A stretch of 32,927 nt of DNA, from positions 1 through 32,927 of the forward strand of contig NZ_NHSF01000036.1 in assembly GCF_016653295.1 (NCBI RefSeq). Reading direction: 5' to 3'. The notes below the pieces were generated by a model. That model ran no database searches and was not told the origin of the DNA. It worked only from the letters and a program-made list of their open reading frames with translations. The position numbers and the translations under genes are program-made. How positions within the stretch are numbered: position 1 is the first letter of the stretch; the number at the start of each line of letters is the position of its first letter. This DNA is from Halochromatium salexigens. GTDB lineage: Bacteria > Pseudomonadota > Gammaproteobacteria > Chromatiales > Chromatiaceae. This document shows positions 7,835 to 15,820 of this stretch, piece by piece.

Positions 7835-9478
7835 ATGAAAGACAGCATTTCGGCGATGTTCTCCACCTTGACCATCGGCCACAAATTGGCCGTTTCCTTC
7901 GCCCTGGTCCTGGTGATCCTGCTGGTGGTCGCCGCCATTGGCTGGACCGGCTTGAGCCTCATGGGCACGACCCAGGAGCGCGTGGCGGAGACTTATGAGC
8001 AGGCCATCTTCCAGGTGCAAAAGGAGGTCGATCACCTGGTGTGGGTCAACGAGCTGGCCAACGTCTTCGTCCTGGGCGCCGACTTTCGGGGACAGCTGGA
8101 CCCGACCCGCTGCGATTTCGGGCAGTGGTACTACGGCTTTCGTGGCAGTGAGGCCTACGCGCAGGCGCCGGCGGATTTTCGCCGCATCTTCGATGCCATC
8201 GAGTCGCCCCATCAGGCGCTGCATCGAAGCGCCACCCGTATCCTGCGCGCCGTCGACGCCGGCAACCAGCAACAGGGCCTGGCGATCTACCAGCACGAAT
8301 CCCTGGGCTATCTGGAATCCCTGCGCGCGTTGCTCAATGGCCTGGGTGCCCAACTCGCCGCGCAGCGCGATGCGGTGATGACCGAGGCCGAGCACACCAC
8401 CTGGGTCGCCACCGCCACCATGATTCTGGCCGCCTTGCTGGCGGTGGCCCTGGCCGCGCTGCTGGGGTGGTTGCTCACCCGCGCCATCGTCACCCCGCTG
8501 CAGAACACCACCCGCTATCTGCGTTCCATCGCCGAAGGCGAGGGTGATCTGACCCAACGCTTGCCGATTCACAGTCGCGACGAGGTGGCGGACCTGTCTG
8601 CGGCCTTCAACGGCTTTGCCGAGCGCGTGCATGGCCTGGTCAAGCAGGTGGTGGAGGCCTCCGGGCAACTGGCGGCGGCCGCCGACCAGCTCGCGTCCAC
8701 CAGTGGCGAGACCCGCCAGCAGGTGCATACGCAGCAGCTGGAGGTCGAGCAGGTGGTCACCGCCATGCACCAGATGGCGACCACGGTGCAGGAGGTGGCG
8801 AACAATGCGGCGGAGACGGCCAGCGCCACCGACGCCACCGATGATCAGTCCAAGGCCGGCACCGAGGAGGTCGAGCGCACCATCGCGAGCATCCAGTCCC
8901 TGGCCCAGCAGGTGGAAGACTCCTCCAAGATCATCAGCACGCTCTCGGCGGATAGCGATGAGATCGGCACGATCCTGGAAGTGATTCGTGGCATCGCCGA
9001 GCAGACCAATCTGCTGGCCCTGAATGCGACGATCGAAGCCGCGCGGGCCGGCGAGCAGGGACGCGGCTTTGCGGTGGTGGCCGATGAGGTGCGGACCCTG
9101 GCCGCCCGCACCCAGGATGCCACCAACGAGGTGCGCGAGATGATCGAGCGCCTGCAGTCCAGTGCTGCCAAGGCGGTCGTGTCCATGGGCGAGGGGCGCG
9201 ACAAGGCGCGCGGCGGCGTCGAGCAGGCGGCCCGAGCGGGCGAATCGCTGCAGGTGATCAGCCATTCGATCGGCACCATCAACGCCATGAGCACGCGCAT
9301 CGCCGGTGCCGCCGAGCAGCAGTCGACGGTGGCGATGAAGGTCAATCGCAATGTGGAAAACATCAGCGATGAGGTCAAGCAAACGGCCGCTGGCGCCGAT
9401 CAGATCGCCGCCACCAGCGAGACGCTCTCTGCCCTGGCCGCCGACCTGCAGAGTCGCGTGCGTCGCTTCAAGGTCTGA
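7835..9478 (+). CDS. methyl-accepting chemotaxis protein with periplasmic CZB-like domain
   Basis: A 547-residue transmembrane chemoreceptor. TM1 spans about 17-38 and TM2 about 190-214, enclosing a periplasmic sensor domain of roughly 150 residues. A HAMP domain and the cytoplasmic signalling coiled coil follow; the hairpin tip that binds CheA/CheW is near 383-420 ([17 protein letters not shown]). The sensor domain resembles the zinc-binding CZB family: His67 in DHLVW, Cys93 in RCDFGQW, and His126 and His130 in SPHQALH match its 3-His/1-Cys pattern. CZB domains of this type sense zinc or zinc-cysteine oxidation by hypochlorous acid, usually in the cytoplasm. The periplasmic position here is a variant. 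The ATG at 7835 is preferred to the TTG at 7826. The stop overlaps the next gene's start (TGATG), so the two are translationally coupled. Confidence 0.93.
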   Translation: MKDSISAMFSTLTIGHKLAVSFALVLVILLVVAAIGWTGLSLMGTTQERVAETYEQAIFQVQKEVDHLVWVNELANVFVLGADFRGQLDPTRCDFGQWYYGFRGSEAYAQAPADFRRIFDAIESPHQALHRSATRILRAVDAGNQQQGLAIYQHESLGYLESLRALLNGLGAQLAAQRDAVMTEAEHTTWVATATMILAALLAVALAALLGWLLTRAIVTPLQNTTRYLRSIAEGEGDLTQRLPIHSRDEVADLSAAFNGFAERVHGLVKQVVEASGQLAAAADQLASTSGETRQQVHTQQLEVEQVVTAMHQMATTVQEVANNAAETASATDATDDQSKAGTEEVERTIASIQSLAQQVEDSSKIISTLSADSDEIGTILEVIRGIAEQTNLLALNATIEAARAGEQGRGFAVVADEVRTLAARTQDATNEVREMIERLQSSAAKAVVSMGEGRDKARGGVEQAARAGESLQVISHSIGTINAMSTRIAGAAEQQSTVAMKVNRNVENISDEVKQTAAGADQIAATSETLSALAADLQSRVRRFKV

Positions 9479-10506
9479 TGACAGCTGAACTGACCGTTCT
9501 CGCGCCTGGCCTGCTGGGGCCCGTGCCTTTGCTGCCGGAGCAGGCGCCGCACACCCCCGCGCTGGATCTCCTGTTGCGGCGCGGCCAGCCCCGGCACGCG
9601 CCGGATGCCCGGAGCCCTCATACCAACCTGACGGCTTGCTTGCTCGCGCGTTTCGGCGCGGCTGCGAGCGCGCCCTATGCGCGCGCCGCCGATGACCCGA
9701 GCTGGGATCGAAGCGGCGTCCTGTTGCACGCCGATCCGGTCCATTTGCGCCCGGATCGCGATCAGCTGCGCTTGTTCGATGCGCGCCATCTCGGCATCAG
9801 CCGGGACGAGGCAACGGCGTTCGCGCACGCAGTGAACGCGCATCTGGCCGCTGACGGGGTGCGGCTGGTGGCGCCGGCGGCCTCGCGCTGGTATCTGGAG
9901 CTGAGCGAGCGAGCGCAGCTCGACACCCGCCCGCTGGAGACGGTGATCGGCCGCCACATCGATGGCTTCTTGCCGACCGGTGCCGATGCCGGACATTGGG
10001 CGGCGCTGATGACCGAGGTGCAGATGCTGCTGTTCCAGTCGCCGGTGAATCATGCGCGCGAGGCGCGCGGCCGACCGGCGGTGAATGCGCTCTGGCTCTC
10101 GGGCGGTGGCGAGTGGCGCGCGCTGGCGCCCCCGCCGGGGCTCGCCAAGGTCTGTGCCGATCAGCCGCTCGCGCGTGGATTGGCGATGGCCAGTGGGCTC
10201 GAGATGGCTGGACTCAATGCGGCCGGGCGCGATGGTTGTCGTGCTGAGCCGGGGCTGCTGCTGGTCGAGGCCGAGATGGCCGATGGCCTGCTCGATGCCG
10301 ATGAGATGAGCTGGCGCAGCGCCGTGGTTGGTGTCGAGGCGCGGGCCGCGCAGGCGCTGCGGACACTGCGCGCGGGCGAACTCGATGGGTTGACGCTCGA
10401 TCTCTGCGATGGGCGCCAATGGTATTTGAGCCGCCGGCGTTTGCGCCGATTTTGGCAGCGGCCTCGGGCGCTCGCCGAGCGGCTCGATCAGCCGTCAGCG
10501 CGCTAG
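9478..10506 (+). CDS. RpfE-type regulatory protein / phosphoglycerate mutase-like protein
   Basis: A 342-residue protein of the family annotated as RpfE-type regulatory proteins or cofactor-independent phosphoglycerate-mutase-like proteins in beta- and gammaproteobacteria. Family landmarks visible are LLHADPVHLRPDRDQLRLFD (about 82-101), RWYLEL, a QMLLFQSPVN segment and the INxLWxxGGG-type motif, here VNALWLSGGGEW. The residues that ligate manganese in true cofactor-independent mutases are not evident, so mutase activity is doubtful. The molecular role is unknown to me. The gene starts within the chemoreceptor stop codon, an unusual pairing for this family, which often sits next to recJ. Its C-terminal quarter is Arg/Leu-rich without further motifs. 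Confidence 0.7.
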   Translation: MTAELTVLAPGLLGPVPLLPEQAPHTPALDLLLRRGQPRHAPDARSPHTNLTACLLARFGAAASAPYARAADDPSWDRSGVLLHADPVHLRPDRDQLRLFDARHLGISRDEATAFAHAVNAHLAADGVRLVAPAASRWYLELSERAQLDTRPLETVIGRHIDGFLPTGADAGHWAALMTEVQMLLFQSPVNHAREARGRPAVNALWLSGGGEWRALAPPPGLAKVCADQPLARGLAMASGLEMAGLNAAGRDGCRAEPGLLLVEAEMADGLLDADEMSWRSAVVGVEARAAQALRTLRAGELDGLTLDLCDGRQWYLSRRRLRRFWQRPRALAERLDQPSAR

Positions 10507-10571
10507 GGGCCGATGGGATTTCAGGCAGCTTCTAAGGGCTGGCGTGCGAGAGATGATGCGCCAGGAATGGC

Positions 10572-11180
10572 TCAGGGCTGTCGCCGCCACACCAGCGTGC
10601 GATTGTTGACCGGCATCGCGATCTCGGCCTCGAGCACGAGCCCGGCCACGCGGGCGAAGCCTTCCAGGTCGCGCAGGTCGCGCACCCCGCTCAGGGGATC
10701 ATTCCTGCGCAGCATCTGATCGAAGCGGGCATTGCTCTCGCTGTTGTGGCGGCCATCGACGCTGAACGGGCCATAGAGCAGGAACGCACTGTCGCCCGGC
10801 AACAGGGCACCGACGCCGTGGAACAGGCGCTCGACCTGCGCGAGCGACATGATGTGCGCGGTGTTGGCACTGTAGACAGCGTCATAACCGGCATCACGGA
10901 AGGCGTCGATCCAGTCGTCGTCGACATCAAGCGCTAGAGGGGCAGGCAGATTCGGTAACCTGGCTTCCTCGATCCAGCACCGGATACCGGGTAGATGCCC
11001 GGGCACATCCGTGCATTGCCAGCGCAGATGCGGCAGCGCGGTGGCGAAGTGAACCCCATGCTGACCGGTCCCACTGCCGATCTCGAGCACCGAGCGGGCC
11101 GATGCCAGCCTTGGGGCGATCACCTCGAGGATCGGTTGCTGATTCTCTTGGCTTGAAGGGGAAAAAGGCTTATCCATCAT
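10572..11180 (-). CDS. DUF938 family SAM-dependent methyltransferase
   Basis: A 202-residue class I methyltransferase-like protein of the DUF938/UPF0585 family. The N-terminus (KPFSPSSQENQQPIL) and the SAM-binding motif I, VLEIGSGTGQHGVHFA (about 31-46), are the family signature. They are followed by WQCTDVPGH, DAVYSANTAHIMS, LLYGPFSVDGRHNSESNARFD and the closing MPVNNRTLVWRR. Length is typical (about 200). The substrate is unknown. Two ATGs lie in tandem (11180 and 11177); AGG about 11 bases upstream does not decide between them. The gene is transcribed alone, divergently from the lipoprotein gene. Confidence 0.88.
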   Translation of the reverse strand: MMDKPFSPSSQENQQPILEVIAPRLASARSVLEIGSGTGQHGVHFATALPHLRWQCTDVPGHLPGIRCWIEEARLPNLPAPLALDVDDDWIDAFRDAGYDAVYSANTAHIMSLAQVERLFHGVGALLPGDSAFLLYGPFSVDGRHNSESNARFDQMLRRNDPLSGVRDLRDLEGFARVAGLVLEAEIAMPVNNRTLVWRRQP

Positions 11181-11377
11181 GCGTTCGATCGCCTATCTGA
11201 ATCGTCGGTGGCTCGGGTCGGGGCGGGCGCTGTTCAGTGTGAGAGTTGCGGTCGACGGATCGGCTTCGCAACAGCGCGCGGCACGCTGATGCGAGCCGCG
11301 CGGATCAGCTATCATGCAGCCTTGACGATCGGCATCCGCCTTGGACCGAATCCCTTTATCCCTGCTGCGAGACCGCG

Positions 11378-12331
11378 ATGCGTGGAGCCTTCCCAAGCAC
11401 ATTGCTGATCGGTGCCGTTTTGCTAGCAGCTTGCGCGGGCAGCGGCTCGCGCGAGGCCGAGACGGATGCACTGGAGGTGCCTGACAGGATCGGTACTGAC
11501 CGTGCCTCGCCCTCTAGTGCGTCAGTGACCTTCGCGGTTGGCGGCTCAGAACGCAAGTGGAAAACCGCCGAGCAGCGGACGCGCCAGGCTAATGATAGCC
11601 TCGGCTTCGAGGCCGGCGTTCTCTATGCGATGGCCTATATTCCATCGCCCAGCGGCGTCGAGACCGAGCGCGCGAACAGCTTGGCGGAACTCTACGCGGA
11701 TGCGCGCCCTGGCTATGCGCTCTACACTTTTATCCTCGGCGGCCCGGTCGGCGCCCAACCTGCGGATGATAATGCCGATACCTATTCTGAGCTGTTGCGG
11801 GTGATCGAGACCTATGTCGCGAATGACGAGAGCGTTGAGGCTGACAGCGGCTTCGAGCGGCATGGCTTTCTGGTCCAAGTCGATGCCACGCGAGCCGATG
11901 GTGCGCTGACCGAACGGGTGCGGCCTGGACTCTCACGGCAGATACAAAGTGTGTTGGCCAGACAGCTTCGCCTGCATGGTCAGTTCGAACTGTCCGAGCG
12001 GCTCGACCGCTCGCCCGGTCCCTTTCTGGTGACCAGTCTGCGACCTACCGTGCTGCCAAGATCGGCGCGTACACCGCTGCTCGTCGTTGACCTGCAGGAT
12101 ATCGGGCCTGAGTACATGTATTCGCTGATTGATGCCTATGATCGGCCCATTCCCGGTGATCTCTCCGGCCGTCCAGAAAGCCTCGCGGCGATCGAACGCC
12201 GATTACGCGGCATGTTTCCCAAACCACAGATCGATCGTGGTGCCCCGCTGTCGCCTTTAGGCGATTGGATCTGGCGGATCGGTGAACAGGGCCCCATGGC
12301 CGAGGCGACAACTTCAGAAGAGGAGGGTTGA
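11378..12331 (+). CDS. predicted lipoprotein of unknown function
   Basis: A 317-residue protein with a lipoprotein signal peptide: hydrophobic stretch TLLIGAVLLAAC with lipobox L16-A17-A18-C19. It should be lipidated and anchored in the outer or inner membrane facing the periplasm. The mature part is acidic and contains a block near 205-245 (SPGPFLVTSLRPTVLP, TPLLVVDLQDI) that reads as folded domain, but I recognise no family. The ATG at 11378 is chosen because it places the signal peptide at the N-terminus; the frame is open upstream to 11246. The ribosome site is weak. The stop overlaps the first possible start of the next gene and the two form an operon. Confidence 0.7.
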   Translation: MRGAFPSTLLIGAVLLAACAGSGSREAETDALEVPDRIGTDRASPSSASVTFAVGGSERKWKTAEQRTRQANDSLGFEAGVLYAMAYIPSPSGVETERANSLAELYADARPGYALYTFILGGPVGAQPADDNADTYSELLRVIETYVANDESVEADSGFERHGFLVQVDATRADGALTERVRPGLSRQIQSVLARQLRLHGQFELSERLDRSPGPFLVTSLRPTVLPRSARTPLLVVDLQDIGPEYMYSLIDAYDRPIPGDLSGRPESLAAIERRLRGMFPKPQIDRGAPLSPLGDWIWRIGEQGPMAEATTSEEEG

Positions 12332-12333
12332 TC

Positions 12334-12924
12334 TTGGGTGGACGTCTCAGCAGTTTGCTCCGGTTCCTGATTGGTATCTTGCTCCTACAGGCAGCCACGG
12401 CATTGCTGACCTATACCGCGCTGATGACCGATCTCGAGCAGACGGTTTATCTGTTTGCGGGCTTGGCCGCGCTGCTCGGCTTCCTGGTCGCGCTCTGGTT
12501 CGACTCGGTGGTTGGGACCGTGCGCGAGCAGACGCTGGCCAAGCAAAACAAGCGTCACACCCGTGAACGCGAGAAGCTGCGTATGCAGGCCGAGCGCGAA
12601 AAGGCGAAGCTAGCCGCGCGCAAACACAAGCACGCCAGCGGTGCCAAGCTGCGCACCGGCGTTGCGGTGGGTGGTGTAGTGGGCGTTGGGGTGGCGATGA
12701 TGTTCGCCCAATTCTTGACCCTGGGTCTGTTGACGATCTCGACCGCAGGCGGCGCAGCGGCTGGCTACGGATTGCGCCTACGGCAAGAAAAACGTCTGCG
12801 TACCCCCGAGGTCAATCCAACCGGCGAACGGCTGATCACCTCCACGGCAACCGATGTGCCCGCCTTGGAAAAGCACGAGCCAACCAGCCGACGTCGGCGT
12901 AAGAAGTCGGAAACCGAGACCTAG
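12334..12924 (+). CDS. small membrane protein with charged coiled-coil segment, unknown function
   Basis: A protein of about 196 residues that I do not recognise. Two transmembrane helices lie near the N-terminus (around LLRFLIGILLLQAATALL and VYLFAGLAALLGFLVALW). A strongly basic, charged helix follows (AKQNKRHTREREKLRMQAER). A glycine-rich hydrophobic segment (VAVGGVVGVGVAMMFAQFL) and a basic tail (RRRRKK) close the protein. It appears to start at TTG. AGGAGG at 12321-12326 lies 7 bases before TTG 12334; the TTG at 12328, which overlaps the upstream stop, is too close to it. Its coupling to the lipoprotein gene suggests a joint envelope function, which is inference. Confidence 0.6.
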   Translation: MGGRLSSLLRFLIGILLLQAATALLTYTALMTDLEQTVYLFAGLAALLGFLVALWFDSVVGTVREQTLAKQNKRHTREREKLRMQAEREKAKLAARKHKHASGAKLRTGVAVGGVVGVGVAMMFAQFLTLGLLTISTAGGAAAGYGLRLRQEKRLRTPEVNPTGERLITSTATDVPALEKHEPTSRRRRKKSETET

Positions 12925-12938
12925 AACGCGGCTAGAAA

Positions 12939-12999
12939 TGGTTCAGGGAGATGTAGATTACTGCGACATCATCACCAGATTGGTCGTGATCTTGAACCA
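12939..12999. other. potential three-way-junction RNA structure between convergent genes
   Basis: An outer pair TGGTTCA (12939-12945) / TGAACCA (12993-12999) encloses two smaller inverted repeats: GATGT/ACATC (12950-12954 and 12966-12970) and ATCAC/GTGAT (12971-12975 and 12986-12990). It fills most of the gap between two convergent genes and lacks a T tract. A bidirectional transcript-end structure is the simplest reading. Confidence 0.35.
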
Positions 13000-13027
13000 G
13001 CCTTAGTGCAGCGTTTGCGCTGGTCTG

Positions 13028-15118
13028 TCATCCCTGCTGCTCGGGTGTGTCGATCTCTGGGATCTTCTCGTGCAATTCCTGCAGCCAGATCGCGGCCTCG
13101 GCATCGCTTGGCGCGCGCCAATCGCCACGCGGCGAGAGGGAGCCACCGGAGCCGACCTTGGGGCCGTTCGGCAGGCAACTGCGTTTGAACTGGCTGAGCT
13201 GGAAAAAGCGCAACAGGAAGACCTCGAGCCAGCGTTTGATCTCGGGCAGATCGTATTCGTGGCGGCGTGCCTCGGGCAGATTCTCCGGCCACAGGCCTTG
13301 GGTCTTGTCGTGCCAGGCGTGCCAGGCGAGGAACGCCACCTTACTTGGTCGCAGCCCGTAGCGGCTGATCCAATAGGTGTTGAAGTCTTGCAGGTCGTAG
13401 GGGCCGATCTTGGCCTCGGTGCTCTGCAGGCCACTCGTCGCTGCCGAATCTAGCCCGCCAGCATGCGCAGGGACGAGTTCGGGCGAGATCTCGGTGTCGA
13501 GGATCGCTTGCAGGATGGCGTGGGTGGTGCCATCGAAGTGGTCGCTGGCGATGACCCAGCGGATCAGGTACTGGATCAGCGTCTTAGGCACCGAGGCGTT
13601 GACGTTGTAATGCGACATCTGATCGCCGACGCCATAGGTCGACCAACCGAGCGCGATCTCGGACAGATCACCAGTGCCGAGTACCAAGGCGTTGTGATGG
13701 TTGGCCAATCGAAACAGATGCGAGGTGCGCTCGCCGGCCTGGACGTTCTCGAAGGTGACATCGTAGACCAGCTCGTCCGCAGCGAACGGATGGCCGATGT
13801 CGGCCAGCATCTGCATGCAGGACGGACGAATGTCGATCTCCTCGGCCTGGGTGCCGAGCGCCTGCATCAGCGCCAGCGCGTTGGCGCGGGTCTCGCTGCT
13901 GGTGGCGAAGCCCGGCATAGTGTAGGCAAGGATGTGGGTGCGCGGCAGCCCGAGCCGGTCCATGGTGCGAGCCGCGACCAACAGCGCCTGGGTCGAATCG
14001 AGCCCGCCGGAGACGCCGATCACGAGGCGCTCGATGCCGGTGGCCTGCAGCCGTTTCGCCAGCCCATGGACCTGGATGTTGTAGGCCTCATAGCACTGCG
14101 CATCGCGCTCGGCGCTGTCGGCGGGCACAAAAGGGAACCGCTCGATGGCGCGCTGCAAGCCGAGATCGCCGCTCGGCAGCTCGGGGCTGAAGCGCACCCG
14201 TCGCATGTGCTCGAGCCGCTCACGATGCGCGCGGATGCTGTCGCTGAAGCTGGTTGCGCGCAGCCGCTCCTGGTGCAGCCGTTCCAGATCGATGTCGGCC
14301 GTGATCATCTGCGCGTTGCCGGGGAAACGCTCCGATTCGGCGAGCAGCCGATCCTGCTCGAAGATCACCGCATGGCCGTCCCAGGCCAGGTCGGTGGTCG
14401 ATTCACCCGGACCGGCCGCCGAGTAGAGATAGGCGGCGAGGCACTTGCCGGATTGGGCGGCGCAGAGCGCGTTGCGATAGCTGGCCTTGCCAATGGTGAT
14501 GTTGCTCGCCGAGAGATTCAGCAACACCGTAGCACCGGCCATGGCCGCATCGGTGCTGGGTGGAATCGGCGCCCAGAGGTCTTCGCACAGCTCCATGTGC
14601 AGGATCAGGCCGGGCAGGGTGCTGGCCTCGAACAGCAGGTCGGGGCCGACCGGGACAGCTTGGCCAAGCAGCTCGGTGTTCTGCGAGAGCAGCGCCTCGG
14701 CGGCAGCGAACTGGCGCTTCTCGTAGAACTCGCGATCATTCGGTAGATACGACTTCGGCGTCACACCAAGGATGCGGCCAGCGTGCACGGCAACCGCGCC
14801 GTTGAACAGCCGGCCATCGAGGCGTAACGGCAGCCCCACCGCGATCAACGGCCGCAGCGCGCGGCTGGCCTCGACCACCTGTGCCAACGCCGCGAGCGCG
14901 GCATCGAGCAGGGGTTGTTGATGGAAGAGATCGTCATTGCTGTAGGCAGTGAGCCCGAGTTCCGGGAACAGGGCGATGAGCGCGCCGGCCTCATGCGCGC
15001 GCCGGGCGAGCGCGATGGTCGCCGCTGCGTTGGCGGGCGGATTGGCGATCCGCACCTCGGGCACGCAGACCGCCGCCCTGACGAGCCCTTGCTGGTAGAG
15101 GTTGAAGAAGTCGCTCAA
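13028..15118 (-). CDS. nadE: glutamine-dependent NAD+ synthetase
   Basis: A 696-residue two-domain enzyme making NAD+ from deamido-NAD+, ATP and glutamine, the last step of NAD synthesis. The N-terminal nitrilase-type glutaminase domain has the Glu53-Lys122-Cys178 triad ([21 protein letters not shown]), matching the spacing of the Mycobacterium enzyme. The C-terminal synthetase domain starts near 345 and has the PP-loop SGGLDS (370-375), then [17 protein letters not shown]. Length fits the large glutamine-using form. The start appears to be TTG at 15118, the only start-like codon before an in-frame stop; MSDFFNLY is a family-like N-terminus. The gene begins 42 bases after yoeB on the same strand with no visible terminator, so read-through from the toxin-antitoxin promoter is likely. 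Confidence 0.95.
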   Translation of the reverse strand: MSDFFNLYQQGLVRAAVCVPEVRIANPPANAAATIALARRAHEAGALIALFPELGLTAYSNDDLFHQQPLLDAALAALAQVVEASRALRPLIAVGLPLRLDGRLFNGAVAVHAGRILGVTPKSYLPNDREFYEKRQFAAAEALLSQNTELLGQAVPVGPDLLFEASTLPGLILHMELCEDLWAPIPPSTDAAMAGATVLLNLSASNITIGKASYRNALCAAQSGKCLAAYLYSAAGPGESTTDLAWDGHAVIFEQDRLLAESERFPGNAQMITADIDLERLHQERLRATSFSDSIRAHRERLEHMRRVRFSPELPSGDLGLQRAIERFPFVPADSAERDAQCYEAYNIQVHGLAKRLQATGIERLVIGVSGGLDSTQALLVAARTMDRLGLPRTHILAYTMPGFATSSETRANALALMQALGTQAEEIDIRPSCMQMLADIGHPFAADELVYDVTFENVQAGERTSHLFRLANHHNALVLGTGDLSEIALGWSTYGVGDQMSHYNVNASVPKTLIQYLIRWVIASDHFDGTTHAILQAILDTEISPELVPAHAGGLDSAATSGLQSTEAKIGPYDLQDFNTYWISRYGLRPSKVAFLAWHAWHDKTQGLWPENLPEARRHEYDLPEIKRWLEVFLLRFFQLSQFKRSCLPNGPKVGSGGSLSPRGDWRAPSDAEAAIWLQELHEKIPEIDTPEQQG

Positions 15119-15160
15119 GGCGTCAGCTCTCTGGCGAGCAGGTTGAAGTTCGCCGGTCGT

Positions 15161-15421
15161 CTAGTCGTCATAATGGTAGCGGAGCTGGGCGATGAACAGC
15201 TGATCCTCGACGACCTTGTAGACGATGCGGTGTTCCTGAGTGATGCGCCGAGACCAGTAGCCGGCGAGGCCGTGCCTCAAGGCTTCTGGCTTGCCGGTCC
15301 CTTGATTGGGCGTGCGCTGAATCTCTTTGATCAGTGCGTTGATGCGTTTCAGGATGCGCTTGTCGGTCTGTTGCCAGTGTAGGTAGTCATCCCAGGCCCG
15401 ACTGGAAAAGCTGAGCCTCAT
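15161..15421 (-). CDS. yoeB: YoeB-type toxin, ribosome-dependent mRNA endonuclease
   Basis: An 86-residue RelE-superfamily toxin that cuts mRNA in the ribosomal A site and is held inactive by YefM. The catalytic residues fall at the same numbers as in E. coli YoeB: Glu46 (GKPEAL), Arg65 (EHRIVY), and His83-Tyr84 in the C-terminal RYHYDD. The conserved N-terminal W10-D-DY and the GYWSRRI segment are present. Nothing is missing, so the toxin should be active. The ATG overlaps the antitoxin stop codon (ATGA), giving tight coupling. nadE follows after 42 bases. Confidence 0.95.
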   Translation of the reverse strand: MRLSFSSRAWDDYLHWQQTDKRILKRINALIKEIQRTPNQGTGKPEALRHGLAGYWSRRITQEHRIVYKVVEDQLFIAQLRYHYDD

Positions 15422-15669
15422 TCAAGCAGCTCGCGCTCCTGGCCGGCGCCTGCCTCCAACTCGGCAATGGCGTCGAGCAAGCGCCTTGCGTTGGCGGGCG
15501 AGCGCAGCAGATAAGCCGTTTCTTCCATGGCTTGGTAGTCTTCGAGCGAGATCATCACCACCGGCGATTCCCGCTTGCGAGTGATGATGATGGGGCTGTG
15601 GTCCTTGCAGACGCTCTCCATGGTGCTGGAAAGGTTGGCCCGGGCAGCAGTGTAGCTGATGGCATCCAT
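15418..15669 (-). CDS. yefM: YefM-type antitoxin
   Basis: An 83-residue Phd/YefM antitoxin. The N-terminal DNA-binding half has the family sequence (AISYTAARANLSSTMESVC, then PIIITRKRESPVVMISLEDY). The C-terminal half (about 50-83) is the acidic, less ordered part that wraps around YoeB. It neutralises the toxin and, with it, represses its own promoter. AGGAG lies about 8 bases before the ATG at 15669. A palindromic operator overlaps the promoter just upstream. Confidence 0.94.
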   Translation of the reverse strand: MDAISYTAARANLSSTMESVCKDHSPIIITRKRESPVVMISLEDYQAMEETAYLLRSPANARRLLDAIAELEAGAGQERELLE

Positions 15670-15699
15670 CGCAACGTCTCCTGGTCTTGATCGCTATAG

Positions 15700-15726
15700 G
15701 TACAGAAATCTGTACGTCTACTGTAG
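15700..15726. promoter_or_regulatory. autoregulatory operator of yefM-yoeB
   Basis: A perfect 16-bp palindrome, GTACAGAAATCTGTAC (15700-15715), is followed by a second short palindrome, CTAC-T-GTAG (15718-15726), which covers the -10 box. The E. coli yefM operator likewise uses a long and a short palindrome built on TGTACA-like cores. The layout fits YefM/YoeB autorepression. Confidence 0.7.
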
Positions 15727-15748
15727 TTGCAAACCAAGATCGGGTCAA
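15720..15748 (-). promoter_or_regulatory. sigma-70 type promoter of yefM-yoeB
   Basis: On the minus strand, TTGACC (15748-15743) is followed after exactly 17 bases by TACAGT (15725-15720). Both boxes are close to consensus. Transcription would start around 15713, inside the operator palindrome. Confidence 0.75.
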
Positions 15749-15753
15749 CAACG

Positions 15754-15781
15754 ACAAACGCCCCGGTAACGGGGCGTTTGT
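15754..15781 (-). terminator. strong terminator hairpin after garB
   Basis: A perfect 12-bp stem, ACAAACGCCCCG/CGGGGCGTTTGT, has a 4-base loop that reads GTAA on the plus strand and TTAC on the minus. On the minus strand it is followed by CGTTGTTG, a moderately T-rich tail. It separates garB from the toxin-antitoxin promoter, whose -35 box lies six bases further on. Confidence 0.75.
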
Positions 15782-15820
15782 CGAAGCCCAGAACCACTGT
15801 GGTTCTTCTCTTGAGCACGA

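Noticed and set aside
6143-9382. A 1079-codon open frame on the minus strand
   Set aside because: It lies antisense to prfC and the chemoreceptor, both with unmistakable motifs. Its sequence is His/Arg/Gly/Leu-rich without domains, typical of antisense frames in GC-rich genes.
13463-14746. A 427-codon plus-strand frame
   Set aside because: Antisense to nadE and without recognisable protein motifs.
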